Shown here: positions 1 to 8,455 of the stretch, one piece after another
Position numbering within the stretch: position 1 is the stretch's first letter
Layout: every line of letters starts with the position of its first letter
Source: UBA11889 sp002313255
GTDB taxonomy: Bacteria > Pseudomonadota > Gammaproteobacteria > Pseudomonadales > Azotimanducaceae
Length of the DNA stretch: 64,000 nt
Assembly (NCBI GenBank): GCA_913045265.1
Contig: CAJWQX010000003.1
Location: 1-64,000 of the forward strand
Direction: 5' to 3'
Translations under genes and position numbers: made by a program
The notes under the pieces: model-generated
What the model was told of the DNA's origin: nothing
Databases searched by the model: none
What the model saw: the letters and a program-made list of their open reading frames with translations, nothing else

Positions 1-171
1 CGGGCGCTCAATGCACTGCCGATGTACGACGTTGAGTCCCTTTACGTTGATGAAACGAGCCTTGCCGAGCGAGGGATCGCCTTTGAAGACATTGATCTCC
101 CGGTGCAAGCGATTTCCCTTAGCGAAGTCACCCAACTACTCCACGATCATGACGTCGTGATAGGGGACTAG
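1..171 (+). CDS. tusC: Sulfur relay protein TusC, C-terminal part
   Basis: The window opens inside this gene; 56 residues and the TAG stop remain of a family that is usually about 118 residues long. The visible part has the TusC/DsrF look, starting RALNALPMYDVESLYVDE and followed by an LAERGI segment and a final VVIGD. TusC is a subunit of the cytoplasmic TusBCD complex, which takes persulfide sulfur from TusA/TusD and hands it to TusE and then MnmA for 2-thiolation of tRNA wobble uridine. The stop codon abuts the tusB start, so translation is probably coupled. tusD should lie just outside the window to the left. The call rests on family resemblance plus the following tusB and tusE. Confidence 0.85.
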   Translation, partial: RALNALPMYDVESLYVDETSLAERGIAFEDIDLPVQAISLSEVTQLLHDHDVVIGD

Positions 172-429
172 GTGCTACACATTATTTCCAACCCAAACGC
201 TATCAGCGATTGTACGGTCCATTTGGTGGATGACGATGCGGTTATCTTAATTGGCGACGGCGTATATGGTCTAAAAGATCCAAGTCTCAGTTCACGAGTT
301 CCGGTTTTTGCGCTGGAGTCCGATCTTGAAGCACGAGGAATCTTGGCTACGCCAAACGTCACACCGACGAAAATGTCTCAATTCGTTGCACTCGTGGTCG
401 AACACGCGAGCTCCGTTACGTGGACATAA
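172..429 (+). CDS. tusB: Sulfur relay protein TusB (DsrH-like)
   Basis: 85 residues, close to the usual 90-100 for TusB. It begins MLHIISNPNAISDC and contains the DDDAVILIGDGVYGL segment, typical of the small DsrH/TusB fold. It is the third subunit of the TusBCD persulfide carrier in the cytoplasm. The GTG start is chosen because it follows the tusC stop directly and has AGGGG six bases upstream, inside the end of tusC. The gene overlaps the GTG start of tusE by ten bases. TusB lacks the catalytic cysteine in this family, and no conserved cysteine beyond the one near residue 14 is seen here. Confidence 0.88.
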   Translation: MLHIISNPNAISDCTVHLVDDDAVILIGDGVYGLKDPSLSSRVPVFALESDLEARGILATPNVTPTKMSQFVALVVEHASSVTWT

Positions 430-731
430 CTCTAAAGCCCCACCACGTCGAAACTCGTTTTGACGAATGGAGCCCTGCTTTCACCGAAAAGATCGCTAAA
501 GACCATTCTATTGAGCTTACCGACGACCATTGGCATGTGCTTGCCATCGCTCGAGCATTCTACGAAGAAACCGGGATCAGCCCCGACATGCGGCCACTCG
601 TCAAACTGTTGAGGACTCGCGGAAATCCGGATTTAGCATCGAGCCTCGAACTGATGCGACTTTTTGGAGGTCGTCCGGCCCGAGCAGTAGCCGCTCTCGC
701 GGGGTTGCCGAAACCCGTCAGTTGTCTTTAG
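420..731 (+). CDS. tusE: Sulfur relay protein TusE (DsrC family)
   Basis: 103 residues with the complete DsrC/TusE fold: a DDHWHVLAIARAFYEETG helix region, the basic RPLVKLLR stretch, LMRLFGGRPARAV and the C-terminal arm AGLPKPVSCL. The penultimate Cys102 is the persulfide acceptor. The second cysteine that marks dissimilatory DsrC, eleven residues earlier, is Ala91 here. This argues for TusE acting with TusBCD and MnmA in tRNA 2-thiouridine synthesis rather than in sulfur oxidation or sulfite reduction. The GTG start overlaps tusB and has only a weak ribosome site, so translational coupling is likely. The 3' end overlaps the convergent cysG by 14 bases. Confidence 0.9.
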   Translation: MDITLKPHHVETRFDEWSPAFTEKIAKDHSIELTDDHWHVLAIARAFYEETGISPDMRPLVKLLRTRGNPDLASSLELMRLFGGRPARAVAALAGLPKPVSCL

Positions 732-2097
732 AGGCCACGCTACCCATGGCGACAACCTTTCCCACGATAATCGTGGTGGGTCCGGTAACCGCTTCCGATT
801 TCACCCTCTCGTCTATGTCACTGAGAATTCCTATCACCAACGTCTGATCGGGATAGCTAGCCCTAGAAATGACCGCAATTGGCATCGCTTCGTCCATCCC
901 ATGTTCAACAAGTTTTCGCGTTAAGGTAGGTAGCTCCGCAAGACCCATGTAGACCACGAGAGTTTGTTTTTCCCGCGCGAGTTCCGCCCAATCGATATCA
1001 CTATTCTCGTTACTCAACTGCGCCGTGATAAATCGGACCGATTGGGCCGTATCGCGATGCGTTAGCGGAATGCCTGCGAACGCCGCGCTTCCGAGCGCGG
1101 CCGTTACACCCGGAACCACTTCGAAATGGATACCAGTAGATTTGAGGGCTTCCAGCTCTTCGCCCCCGCGACCAAATACCAGTGGATCGCCACCTTTGAG
1201 ACGGACGACCCTTAGACCATCTTGCGCATCATTAATCAGCATTTCATTGATCAGACGTTGTGCCATCCCTTCGACACCGCGTCGCTTACCGACATACACC
1301 CGCCTTGCATCCCGACGAATCCGATCAAGCACTTCGTCCGAAATGAGGTTGTCGTAATAAACCACATCAGCGCGCTGCAAACATTCGAGCGCTTTCAGCG
1401 TGAGTAGATCTGGATTCCCCGGTCCGGCACCAACCAGCGACACCAAACCCGTTCGTTCCGAGACCTGAGCCTCGCGCATGGATATCTCGAACGCCTCGTC
1501 AGCCTCATCTAGGCGACCAGCCCCGACAAGATCCGGAATCGGTCCATCAAGAACGCTGTCCCAAAAAACCCGTCGCGACGTCGGATCCGCAAGTTGTCTT
1601 TTCACCGTCGCCCTACGTTCGCCCATATACACCGCTAACCGGCCAACGCTAGACGAAAGAATCGTTTCGATTCGGGCACGGAGCCGCCGAGCCAATGTTG
1701 GCGAATACCCAGCCGTTGAGATCGCAACAGTCACCGGATCCCTGTTGACGATACTGGGAAAAATCGCGGTGCTGTGATCCACATCGTCCACTGCATTGAT
1801 CCAGACCCCGCCTTCGATAGCGAGCCGATGAATTTCACGGTTCACCTCCTCATCGTCTGTGGCGGCAATCACTAAATTCACTTGGTCTAGATCACTCGCT
1901 TCAAAAGGACGACCTTCGTAGACCAACGAATGGTCATCGACAAGTTGAGCCAATTCTTTATGCAGCACGGGTGCTATCACGCGACATTCGACGCCAGCAT
2001 CGAGAAGCGTTGTCAGTTTTCTTATGGCGACTTCACCGCCGCCTACAATCACACAGCGGACACTCGCCGGGTCGAGGAAGAGAGGTAGGCTATGCAA
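718..2097 (-). CDS. cysG: Siroheme synthase CysG (trifunctional)
   Basis: 459 residues, full length for the fused enzyme. The N-terminal half is the NAD-dependent precorrin-2 dehydrogenase/sirohydrochlorin ferrochelatase, with the GGGEVAIRKL nucleotide loop at residues 19-28 and an AISTAGYSPTLARRLR segment. The C-terminal half, from about residue 215, is uroporphyrinogen III methyltransferase, with LVGAGPGNPDLLT, VRLKGGDPLVFGRGGEE and VPGVTAALGSAAFAGIPLTH. Together they make siroheme from uroporphyrinogen III, the cofactor of the CysI-type reductase encoded at 39.8-41.5 kb. The start is a TTG four bases after the serS stop; this gives the family N-terminus MHSLPLF. It is probably co-transcribed downstream of serS. 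Confidence 0.95.
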   Translation of the reverse strand: MHSLPLFLDPASVRCVIVGGGEVAIRKLTTLLDAGVECRVIAPVLHKELAQLVDDHSLVYEGRPFEASDLDQVNLVIAATDDEEVNREIHRLAIEGGVWINAVDDVDHSTAIFPSIVNRDPVTVAISTAGYSPTLARRLRARIETILSSSVGRLAVYMGERRATVKRQLADPTSRRVFWDSVLDGPIPDLVGAGRLDEADEAFEISMREAQVSERTGLVSLVGAGPGNPDLLTLKALECLQRADVVYYDNLISDEVLDRIRRDARRVYVGKRRGVEGMAQRLINEMLINDAQDGLRVVRLKGGDPLVFGRGGEELEALKSTGIHFEVVPGVTAALGSAAFAGIPLTHRDTAQSVRFITAQLSNENSDIDWAELAREKQTLVVYMGLAELPTLTRKLVEHGMDEAMPIAVISRASYPDQTLVIGILSDIDERVKSEAVTGPTTIIVGKVVAMGSVASKDN

Positions 2098-2100
2098 GGC

Positions 2101-3378
2101 TTACGCCAGTTGCTCTAGGGTTTCGGCACCATCCACAAACTGGACCAACGCGTCAGGAATAGTTACTCGGCCTTCACCGTCCTGGTAGTTCTCAAGGATA
2201 GCGACCAGCGTTCGACCGACCGCAAGGCCAGAGCCGTTCAAGGTGTGCACAAGTTCCGGTTTATCGTTCTCTTCACGTCGATATCTGGCTTTGGCGCGGC
2301 GGGCCTGGAAATCCAGACAGTTGCTGCACGAAGAAATCTCGCGATACGCCGATTGGCTAGGCAGCCATACTTCGAGGTCGTAGGTTTTCGCCGAGGCGAA
2401 ACCAAGGTCTCCGCTACAAAGGGATACCACACGGTAAGGCAGCTCCAATTTTTTTAGTATCGTTTCGGCATGCGACGTCAGCTCCTCCAACGCATTCCAA
2501 GATGTTTCGGGTTCTACCACTTGAACCAATTCGACCTTTTCAAATTGGTGCTGTCGAATGATTCCACGGGTATCGCGACCATAGCTTCCCGCTTCGCTAC
2601 GAAAACACGGGCTATGGCAAACCATCTTTAAGGGCAGGTCTTCGCTATCAAGAATTTGATCTCCGACCATATTCGTGACCGGTACCTCGGCAGTGGGAAT
2701 GAGGAAATAGTCGGCGTCGGCACCGACCGAAAAGAGGTCTTCCTCAAATTTAGGTAATTGCCCCGTGGCCTCAAGGGACTCTCGATTGACCATGTAGGGC
2801 ACGTAGATTTCGTCGTATCCGTGCTCTTTCGTGTGGGTATCCAGCATGAATTGGATAAGCGCGCGCTGAAGCCGTGCCAACGGACCTTTCAACACCGCAA
2901 ATCGACTGCCCGTCATCCGTGCGGCGGCTGCAAGATCAAGCCAGGAACCACCCAACTCTAAATGATCTGCGGGTTCGAAATTAAAACTGGTCTTGGCACC
3001 CCATGCCCGTATCTCAACGTTCTCGTCTTCGCCCGATCCTATCGGCACACTGGGATCCGGAACGTTAGGAATTCGTAAAAGAAAATCGCGTGCGCGTTCT
3101 TGAATCTGATCGAACGCCTTTTTTGCGGCTTCCAAACGCTCTCCAAGGTCGCCCACTTCCGCAACCAGCGTCGAGACGTCGTCACCACCAGCCTTCGCTT
3201 TTCCGATCGCCCTCGACACCGTATTTCGCTGGTTCTGAAGCGTCTCGGTCTCCGATTGCAGGCGTTTTCGCTCTTCCTCAAGCGTCTGAAACAACTTTAA
3301 GTCAAAGACGAACCCACGCCGTTTGAGCGTTTCCGCCACTTCTTCCGGACGCTGCCGAAGTGTTTTTAAATCAAGCAT
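2101..3378 (-). CDS. serS: Seryl-tRNA synthetase
   Basis: 425 residues, standard for a bacterial class II SerRS. An N-terminal coiled-coil arm (about residues 30-105, rich in EEERKRLQSETETLQNQRN-type heptads) is followed by the catalytic core. Motif 2 is seen at FRSEAGSYGRDTRG and motif 3 at GSGLAVGRTLVAILE. The enzyme charges serine onto tRNASer, also providing Ser-tRNASec where present. The ATG start directly follows the crcB stop with no gap, and cysG begins four bases after its own stop, so crcB-serS-cysG form one leftward unit. Confidence 0.97.
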   Translation of the reverse strand: MLDLKTLRQRPEEVAETLKRRGFVFDLKLFQTLEEERKRLQSETETLQNQRNTVSRAIGKAKAGGDDVSTLVAEVGDLGERLEAAKKAFDQIQERARDFLLRIPNVPDPSVPIGSGEDENVEIRAWGAKTSFNFEPADHLELGGSWLDLAAAARMTGSRFAVLKGPLARLQRALIQFMLDTHTKEHGYDEIYVPYMVNRESLEATGQLPKFEEDLFSVGADADYFLIPTAEVPVTNMVGDQILDSEDLPLKMVCHSPCFRSEAGSYGRDTRGIIRQHQFEKVELVQVVEPETSWNALEELTSHAETILKKLELPYRVVSLCSGDLGFASAKTYDLEVWLPSQSAYREISSCSNCLDFQARRAKARYRREENDKPELVHTLNGSGLAVGRTLVAILENYQDGEGRVTIPDALVQFVDGAETLEQLA

Positions 3379-3765
3379 CTAAGCACCCGCCACGTGCATA
3401 CCAGCCTTCGCAGCCAACAAACAACCAGCAACCGTTGTCACAATATAAACGAGAGCCGTAAGACTCCGGCCCGCGTCGTACAAATGGACCGCATCGAGCG
3501 AAAACGCAGAAAACGTCGTGAACGCGCCAAGAACGCCGACCACGAGAAATGGTCTCCCGAACGACTCGAACCAGGATGTATCGCTCGCGCTTGCAACGAT
3601 GGCACCGATGGCGAACGATCCAACCAGATTCACCAGTACCGTTCCCCAAACGTGACCACCCCACCACGCAACCAAGGACACGACTGCATAACGAAAAACG
3701 GCCCCGCAGGCGCCGCCAAACGCAATCGCTATCAGCGTTCTAGTCACTGTCCTTGTCTCGAGCAT
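3379..3765 (-). CDS. crcB: Fluoride channel CrcB (Fluc)
   Basis: 128 residues with four hydrophobic segments, as in the dimeric fluoride-exporting Fluc/CrcB channel of the inner membrane. Diagnostic stretches are GGACGAVFRYAVV in helix 1, GTVLVNLVGSFAIGAI in helix 2 and GVLGAFTTFSAFSLD around the helix 3 break that binds the central sodium. The ATG at 3765 lies inside the end of rarA (26-base overlap). A GTG at 3747, preceded by AAGGACA, is an alternative that trims six residues. No fluoride riboswitch is recognisable, as expected for a gene embedded in an operon. Confidence 0.9.
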   Translation of the reverse strand: MLETRTVTRTLIAIAFGGACGAVFRYAVVSLVAWWGGHVWGTVLVNLVGSFAIGAIVASASDTSWFESFGRPFLVVGVLGAFTTFSAFSLDAVHLYDAGRSLTALVYIVTTVAGCLLAAKAGMHVAGA

Positions 3766-5053
3766 GTTCGTCGCGGGCGCGGAGTGTAGTCATTCTTTCC
3801 CGAATTTTCTGCTCTAAACCACGATCTGTGGGGAAATAAAATTGTTCTTCTTGCATCTCATCCGGAAAGTACGTTTCGCCAGCAGCGTATGCATCTTCCT
3901 CAGAGTGATCATAGCGATAGCCCTTGCCATACCCAAGATCATCCATCAAACGCGTGGGCGCGTTCCGAAATCGTAATGGAACCTCATACGATGGATGCTC
4001 ATTGACGTATTTTCGTGCCGCACTGTGCGCCGCGTAGACCGCGTTACTCTTAGGGACACTCGCTAAATAGACCACGGCTTGGGCAAGCGCGAGTTCGCCT
4101 TCAGGAGGTCCCAACCGGTGAAACGCTTCCCATGCATCGAGACAAATGGACAACGCGCGTGGATCCGCGTTGCCAATATCTTCGGATGCCATTCGGACCA
4201 TGCGTCGCGCAACGTAGAGAGGATCACAACCCCCATCAAGCATACGAGCAAACCAATACAACGCGGCGTCAGGCGAACTCCCACGAACGGCTTTGTGAAG
4301 TGCGGATATCTGGTCGTAGAACACTTCGCCACCTTTATCAAACCGCCGGTAACTCTGACCCGTAGCCTCCGTGACGTCTTCGATCCCGATTTCATCCCGC
4401 GCAAGTTGCAAGGAGATTTCAAGAGTATTGAGTGCTCGGCGAGCATCGCCATCCGCGTATCGACACAGAAATTCAACCGCGTCGTCGCTAATCTCGATCC
4501 CGTCCAATACATCCGAACACGCGCGCCGAACGATGTTCCGAATATCATCGAACTCTAGGGGTTTGAGCACGTACACGCGTGTTCGCGAAAGCAACGCCCC
4601 GTTCACTTCAAACGATGGATTCTCCGTCGTCGCCCCGATTAACGTAATGACCCCTTTCTCAACATGCGGTAGGAATGCATCCTGCTGTGCCTTGTTAAAA
4701 CGATGCACTTCGTCCACAAAAAGAACCGTCTGTCGACTCGCGTGGAGTCCCGCGTCGTCTATCGCTCGGCGTACATCCTTAACGCCGGCAAGCACCGCGG
4801 ATATCGAAATCCACCGAGCCCCCGCAGCTTCTACCAACAGCTTTGCCAAGGTTGTTTTCCCGGTTCCCGGCGGCCCCCAGAGAATCATTGAGTGAACGAT
4901 CCCCGCCCCCGCCAACTCGGCGAGGGGTCGCCCAGCGCCCAGAAGGTGCCGTTGGCCCTCAAAATCTTTCAGATCAGACGGACGCATCCTTGCCGCCAAT
5001 GGCATCGCCTGGTTTGCGGTTACGTCACCCAGAGGGATCTCGGTCTGTGACAT
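3740..5053 (-). CDS. rarA: Replication-associated AAA+ ATPase RarA (MgsA)
   Basis: 437 residues, the usual length. The AAA+ core has Walker A GPPGTGKTTLAKLL (about residues 59-72), Walker B FVDEVHRFNKAQQD, sensor region IGATTENPSFEVN, and the family C-terminal tetramerisation region with ARRMVRMASEDIGNADPRAL. RarA acts at stalled replication forks and is related to clamp loaders. The ATG at 5053 overlaps the end of lolA by 29 bases. A second ATG at 5005 would avoid the overlap and still keep the whole AAA domain. It lies between lolA and crcB in a tightly packed operon. Confidence 0.94.
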   Translation of the reverse strand: MSQTEIPLGDVTANQAMPLAARMRPSDLKDFEGQRHLLGAGRPLAELAGAGIVHSMILWGPPGTGKTTLAKLLVEAAGARWISISAVLAGVKDVRRAIDDAGLHASRQTVLFVDEVHRFNKAQQDAFLPHVEKGVITLIGATTENPSFEVNGALLSRTRVYVLKPLEFDDIRNIVRRACSDVLDGIEISDDAVEFLCRYADGDARRALNTLEISLQLARDEIGIEDVTEATGQSYRRFDKGGEVFYDQISALHKAVRGSSPDAALYWFARMLDGGCDPLYVARRMVRMASEDIGNADPRALSICLDAWEAFHRLGPPEGELALAQAVVYLASVPKSNAVYAAHSAARKYVNEHPSYEVPLRFRNAPTRLMDDLGYGKGYRYDHSEEDAYAAGETYFPDEMQEEQFYFPTDRGLEQKIRERMTTLRARDEHARDKDSD

Positions 5054-5678
5054 CGCCTATCACGTCGGTGCCTTCGGGCACCACGATATCGAATTCGCTC
5101 AATTCTACCACTTGGTTCGCCTTTGGATTATGGAACAACACCTCGGTTTGATGTCCAAAGTGATCCGCCACATCAATTCGAATCATCACGCCCTCGAAAA
5201 AGTAAATCTGTAATCTCTGAAAGACCGATGCTTTGTCGTTTGGCTCCAAAATATAGCCTGTGCCGATTCCTCTATCGGCGCTTGTCACATGCTGAACGCT
5301 GAACCCTGCAAGACTTTCCTCTGAGGCGTTCATCAGCAGGAGGGTAAATGCCGAGTCCGGGAGATCACCCAGGTTCCTCACGGTCAGCTGTTCCAGATCC
5401 AAGTCGTGGACGTATAGCGCATTACGTTTGGCGACCATCACCTGCGAAAAGGGCGCATCAATCTGCCACCGAAGCCCAAGGGTTCTCGAAAAGACGACCC
5501 GACCGACCTGTGTTTCGATCAATTCGCCTCGGGCGTCTCGGGTCAACTGTTCAAATTCGGCGCTATAGGTCGGGACGCCGGCGAGCAGATTAATTAATTC
5601 TTTCGAAGCCGTGTTCTGCTCTTGTGAGAGCCCAGTCGATCCCAGCAAGAATAGCGCCAACGCAACACTTAATTTCAA
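5025..5678 (-). CDS. lolA: Outer-membrane lipoprotein carrier protein LolA
   Basis: 217 residues. The N-terminus MKLSVALALFLLGSTGLSQE is a short secretory signal, probably cleaved after about residue 18. The mature part has LolA features: YSAEFEQLTRDARGE, the LRWQIDAPFSQVMVAKRNALYVHD strand pair around a conserved Trp, and VVELSEFDIVVPEGTDVI near the end. LolA ferries lipoproteins across the periplasm from LolCDE to LolB. The start is a TTG four bases after the ftsK stop and gives a proper signal peptide. The ftsK-lolA-rarA order is conserved in gammaproteobacteria. Confidence 0.92.
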   Translation of the reverse strand: MKLSVALALFLLGSTGLSQEQNTASKELINLLAGVPTYSAEFEQLTRDARGELIETQVGRVVFSRTLGLRWQIDAPFSQVMVAKRNALYVHDLDLEQLTVRNLGDLPDSAFTLLLMNASEESLAGFSVQHVTSADRGIGTGYILEPNDKASVFQRLQIYFFEGVMIRIDVADHFGHQTEVLFHNPKANQVVELSEFDIVVPEGTDVIGDVTDRDPSG

Positions 5679-5682
5679 ACGA

Positions 5683-7962
5683 TTAGGCGTCTCGGTCTGG
5701 GACTAGAACTTCGCGACTGCCATTGCTGTTCATCGCTGATACCACCCCCGCGTTCTCCATGGCTTCAATCAATCGAGCGGCTCGGTTGTAACCGATTCGC
5801 ATTTTTCGCTGAACAGAAGAAATCGAAGCACGTCTGGACTCGAGCACGAAGGCAACCGCCTCGTCATAAAGCGGCTCATCGGATTCTGTGTCACCCGTCA
5901 AACTAATCTCACCAGCCACGGACCGGGTGCTCGTCGAAAGAACGTCGTCTACGTAGTCGGGGTCTCCTCGTTCTTTCCAATCCGAAACAACACCATGGAC
6001 TTCATCGTCCGAGACGAACGCGCCATGCACGCGTATCGGTACCCCTGCGCCAGGCGGCAGGAATAACATATCGCCGTGGCCCAACAGTTGCTCTGCCCCT
6101 CCCTGGTCCAAGATGGTGCGTGAATCGACTTTACTCGACACCTGAAAGCTGATCCGTGTGGGTATGTTGGCCTTGATCAGGCCCGTTATCACATCAACGC
6201 TTGGGCGCTGTGTAGCCAGGATAAGGTGAATACCCGCGGCTCTCGCTTTCTGTGCGATTCGGGCAATCAGCTGTTCTACTTTCTTGCCCACAAGCATGAT
6301 CATGTCGGCGAATTCGTCAATGACCACCACGATCAAAGGCAACTTCTCCAGAGGACTGGCTGGTTCCAACGCGTCCTCGGACCAGAAGGGATCCAGGATC
6401 GGACGATTCAGTTTCTGTGCTTCCAGGATCCGGCGGTTAAAACCAGCAAGATTCCGCACCCCTAAGGCCGCCATAAGTTGATAACGCCGATCCATTTCAC
6501 GAATACACCAGTTAAGCGATTGAGACGCTTCCTTCATATCGGTGACCACGGGGGTCAATAGGTGTGGAATGCCTTCGTAAACGGCCAGCTCCAGCATTTT
6601 GGGATCGACCAAAATGAGACGTACCTCTTCGGGCGAAGCTTTGTAGAGCATGCTAAGCAACATCGCGTTGATGCCCACCGACTTGCCGGATCCTGTAGTT
6701 CCGGCAACCAACAGGTGCGGCATTTTTCCTAAATCTGCGAGCACGGCGTCACCTGCAATATCCTTACCCAACGCGAGGGTTAAAACGGACGGCGCGTCTT
6801 GGTAGCTTTTCGATCCCAGGACGTCCTTGAGTCGGACGACTTCCCTGATTTCATTCGGGATCTCAATGCCCACTACCGACTTCCCCGGTATCACTTCGAC
6901 AATTCGAACACTGATGACGGCCAGTGACCGCGCGAGATCCTTTGCCAACGCGCTAATCTTGCTAACTTTGACACCCGCGGCGGGTTGGACTTCGAAGCGC
7001 GTGATTACGGGGCCAGGAAGAATCGAGACCACTTCCGCTTCAACACCAAAATCCAGAAGCTTCAATTCCAGCTGTTTTCCCATCGCATCCAGAGCTTCGC
7101 TCGAATAACCACCCCGTGATTCGGTCTCCTGATCTTCAAGCAAATCGAGATCCGGCATCTCATTTGGGGTTTTTAGATCGAATAATCGCCGTTGCGACAC
7201 GGCTTTCGGTTTGGGAACGGATTCAATTTTGGTTACCGACTTCTTAGAAGCGATCTTGGCCTTAGCAGCACTTTTTGTTCGTACACGAGCGACGGGGGCG
7301 GAACGATGTGTCGAAAATCTAGCGAGTTTCAATCGCTTTAAATAGTTAAATCCGCGACCAAAGGTGCGACCGGATTCTTTCGCAATCCTCGCGCAAACGC
7401 GAACCCCACGATGAATCAACAGCCCCGTTTTCTCAACGAAATTTTTCCACGTAAACCCTAGCGTCAATTGCGTTCCGACAAGTACCCACGCGAAAGCGAT
7501 CAGCGTGAGCCCCACACTCTTGAAGGCATCTATCCCCAGTCGAAAAAGAGAATCGCCAACTGCACCACCTGCTCCCGCGGGAAGTTCGGGTGGAGAACTC
7601 GCGTGCAGCCTGAATAACAAACATGCAGAAGCAACTAGAGCGAAAAAGCCGAGAAACCGTATGCCCACGACAGTCCACGACCAGGGCAACCCGCGCGCCA
7701 TCAAGAGTCGTCCGCCGGCAATTACGAGGCCGGCGACCAATAGATATGCGACCCAGCCGAAGGCTAACAGCGCGAGTTCCGCGATCCATGCCCCGCTGAT
7801 CCCAACAAGGTTGCTTACCCGAAGATCAGTACCCGCGTGACCCCAGCTTGGATCCAACGGCGAATAAGAGGCTATGGCCAAGAGGGCATATACAGCAATC
7901 GCAGCGAGCAGTACGAATCCAATCTCGCGAAATGGCAGTGTGGGCGATGAGACCTCGGACAA
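5683..7962 (-). CDS. ftsK: DNA translocase FtsK
   Basis: 759 residues, a compact FtsK/SpoIIIE protein. It has four N-terminal membrane helices (about residues 12-160), a short basic linker rich in Lys and Ala (about 215-260), the motor with Walker A GTTGSGKSVG near residue 417 and Walker B LPLIVVVIDEFADM, and a C-terminal winged-helix gamma domain (about 690-755) that reads KOPS sequences. It pumps chromosome termini at the septum and activates XerCD. The linker is much shorter than in E. coli. The TTG start is preceded by AGGGGG about nine bases upstream. It is the first gene of the leftward ftsK-lolA-rarA-crcB-serS-cysG run. Confidence 0.95.
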   Translation of the reverse strand: MSEVSSPTLPFREIGFVLLAAIAVYALLAIASYSPLDPSWGHAGTDLRVSNLVGISGAWIAELALLAFGWVAYLLVAGLVIAGGRLLMARGLPWSWTVVGIRFLGFFALVASACLLFRLHASSPPELPAGAGGAVGDSLFRLGIDAFKSVGLTLIAFAWVLVGTQLTLGFTWKNFVEKTGLLIHRGVRVCARIAKESGRTFGRGFNYLKRLKLARFSTHRSAPVARVRTKSAAKAKIASKKSVTKIESVPKPKAVSQRRLFDLKTPNEMPDLDLLEDQETESRGGYSSEALDAMGKQLELKLLDFGVEAEVVSILPGPVITRFEVQPAAGVKVSKISALAKDLARSLAVISVRIVEVIPGKSVVGIEIPNEIREVVRLKDVLGSKSYQDAPSVLTLALGKDIAGDAVLADLGKMPHLLVAGTTGSGKSVGINAMLLSMLYKASPEEVRLILVDPKMLELAVYEGIPHLLTPVVTDMKEASQSLNWCIREMDRRYQLMAALGVRNLAGFNRRILEAQKLNRPILDPFWSEDALEPASPLEKLPLIVVVIDEFADMIMLVGKKVEQLIARIAQKARAAGIHLILATQRPSVDVITGLIKANIPTRISFQVSSKVDSRTILDQGGAEQLLGHGDMLFLPPGAGVPIRVHGAFVSDDEVHGVVSDWKERGDPDYVDDVLSTSTRSVAGEISLTGDTESDEPLYDEAVAFVLESRRASISSVQRKMRIGYNRAARLIEAMENAGVVSAMNSNGSREVLVPDRDA

Positions 7963-8149
7963 GGGTTATACCCCCTATGCACTAATGGACTTCAGTACCT
8001 AGGAAGCACATCTTACCCCTTTGAACCGCACTGAACAATTTACCTTTCAAATTCAGTCTCTTAGTGGCGATACCTAGACCACTTGTCCGGTCTCGTCCAG
8101 TCCACCGAATGCTGTATTATTGAGGCCACGGTCAAACTGTTGTTTACGT

Positions 8150-8455
8150 ATGCGACCCGACAAGCAAAAGGTCATTGATGAGGTCTGGGACGACGCTCGC
8201 GTGCGAAGTTTTTTAAGCAAAGCAACACCGAGCCAATTCGGAGAGGCCCTCCCCGGAGACGCCGATTTCCATCTGCTACTCAACGCGTACTACGCGATGC
8301 GAGTCGACGACTTCAAGCGGTTTATCGTCTACTACATGCGCGAAGGCCACAACGTAAACGCGAAGAATGAAAACGGCTTAACACTCATCGATTATTTGCG
8401 GCCCCACAAAAAAGCTATGCCCTTTATTAACGCTTTGAAACAAGCAGCTCCTTGA
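8150..8455 (+). CDS. PA4642-family small protein, function unknown
   Basis: 101 residues. It starts MRPDKQKVIDEVWDDARV and has the family core FHLLLNAYYAMRVDDFKRF, then GHNVNAKNENGLTLIDYL, with a final ALKQ helix. I recognise it as the small soluble PA4642 family of Pseudomonas and relatives; no function is established. The start at 8150 is preferred over an upstream in-frame ATG at 8120 because it matches the family N-terminus. The stop overlaps the trxB start (TGATG), so the two are translationally coupled. No signal peptide or membrane segment is seen. Confidence 0.75.
   Translation: MRPDKQKVIDEVWDDARVRSFLSKATPSQFGEALPGDADFHLLLNAYYAMRVDDFKRFIVYYMREGHNVNAKNENGLTLIDYLRPHKKAMPFINALKQAAP

Noticed and set aside
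4079..4558. 159-residue open frame on the plus strand inside rarA
   Set aside because: It is antisense to a well-supported AAA+ gene, has no family-like motifs, and is a mirror of its codons.
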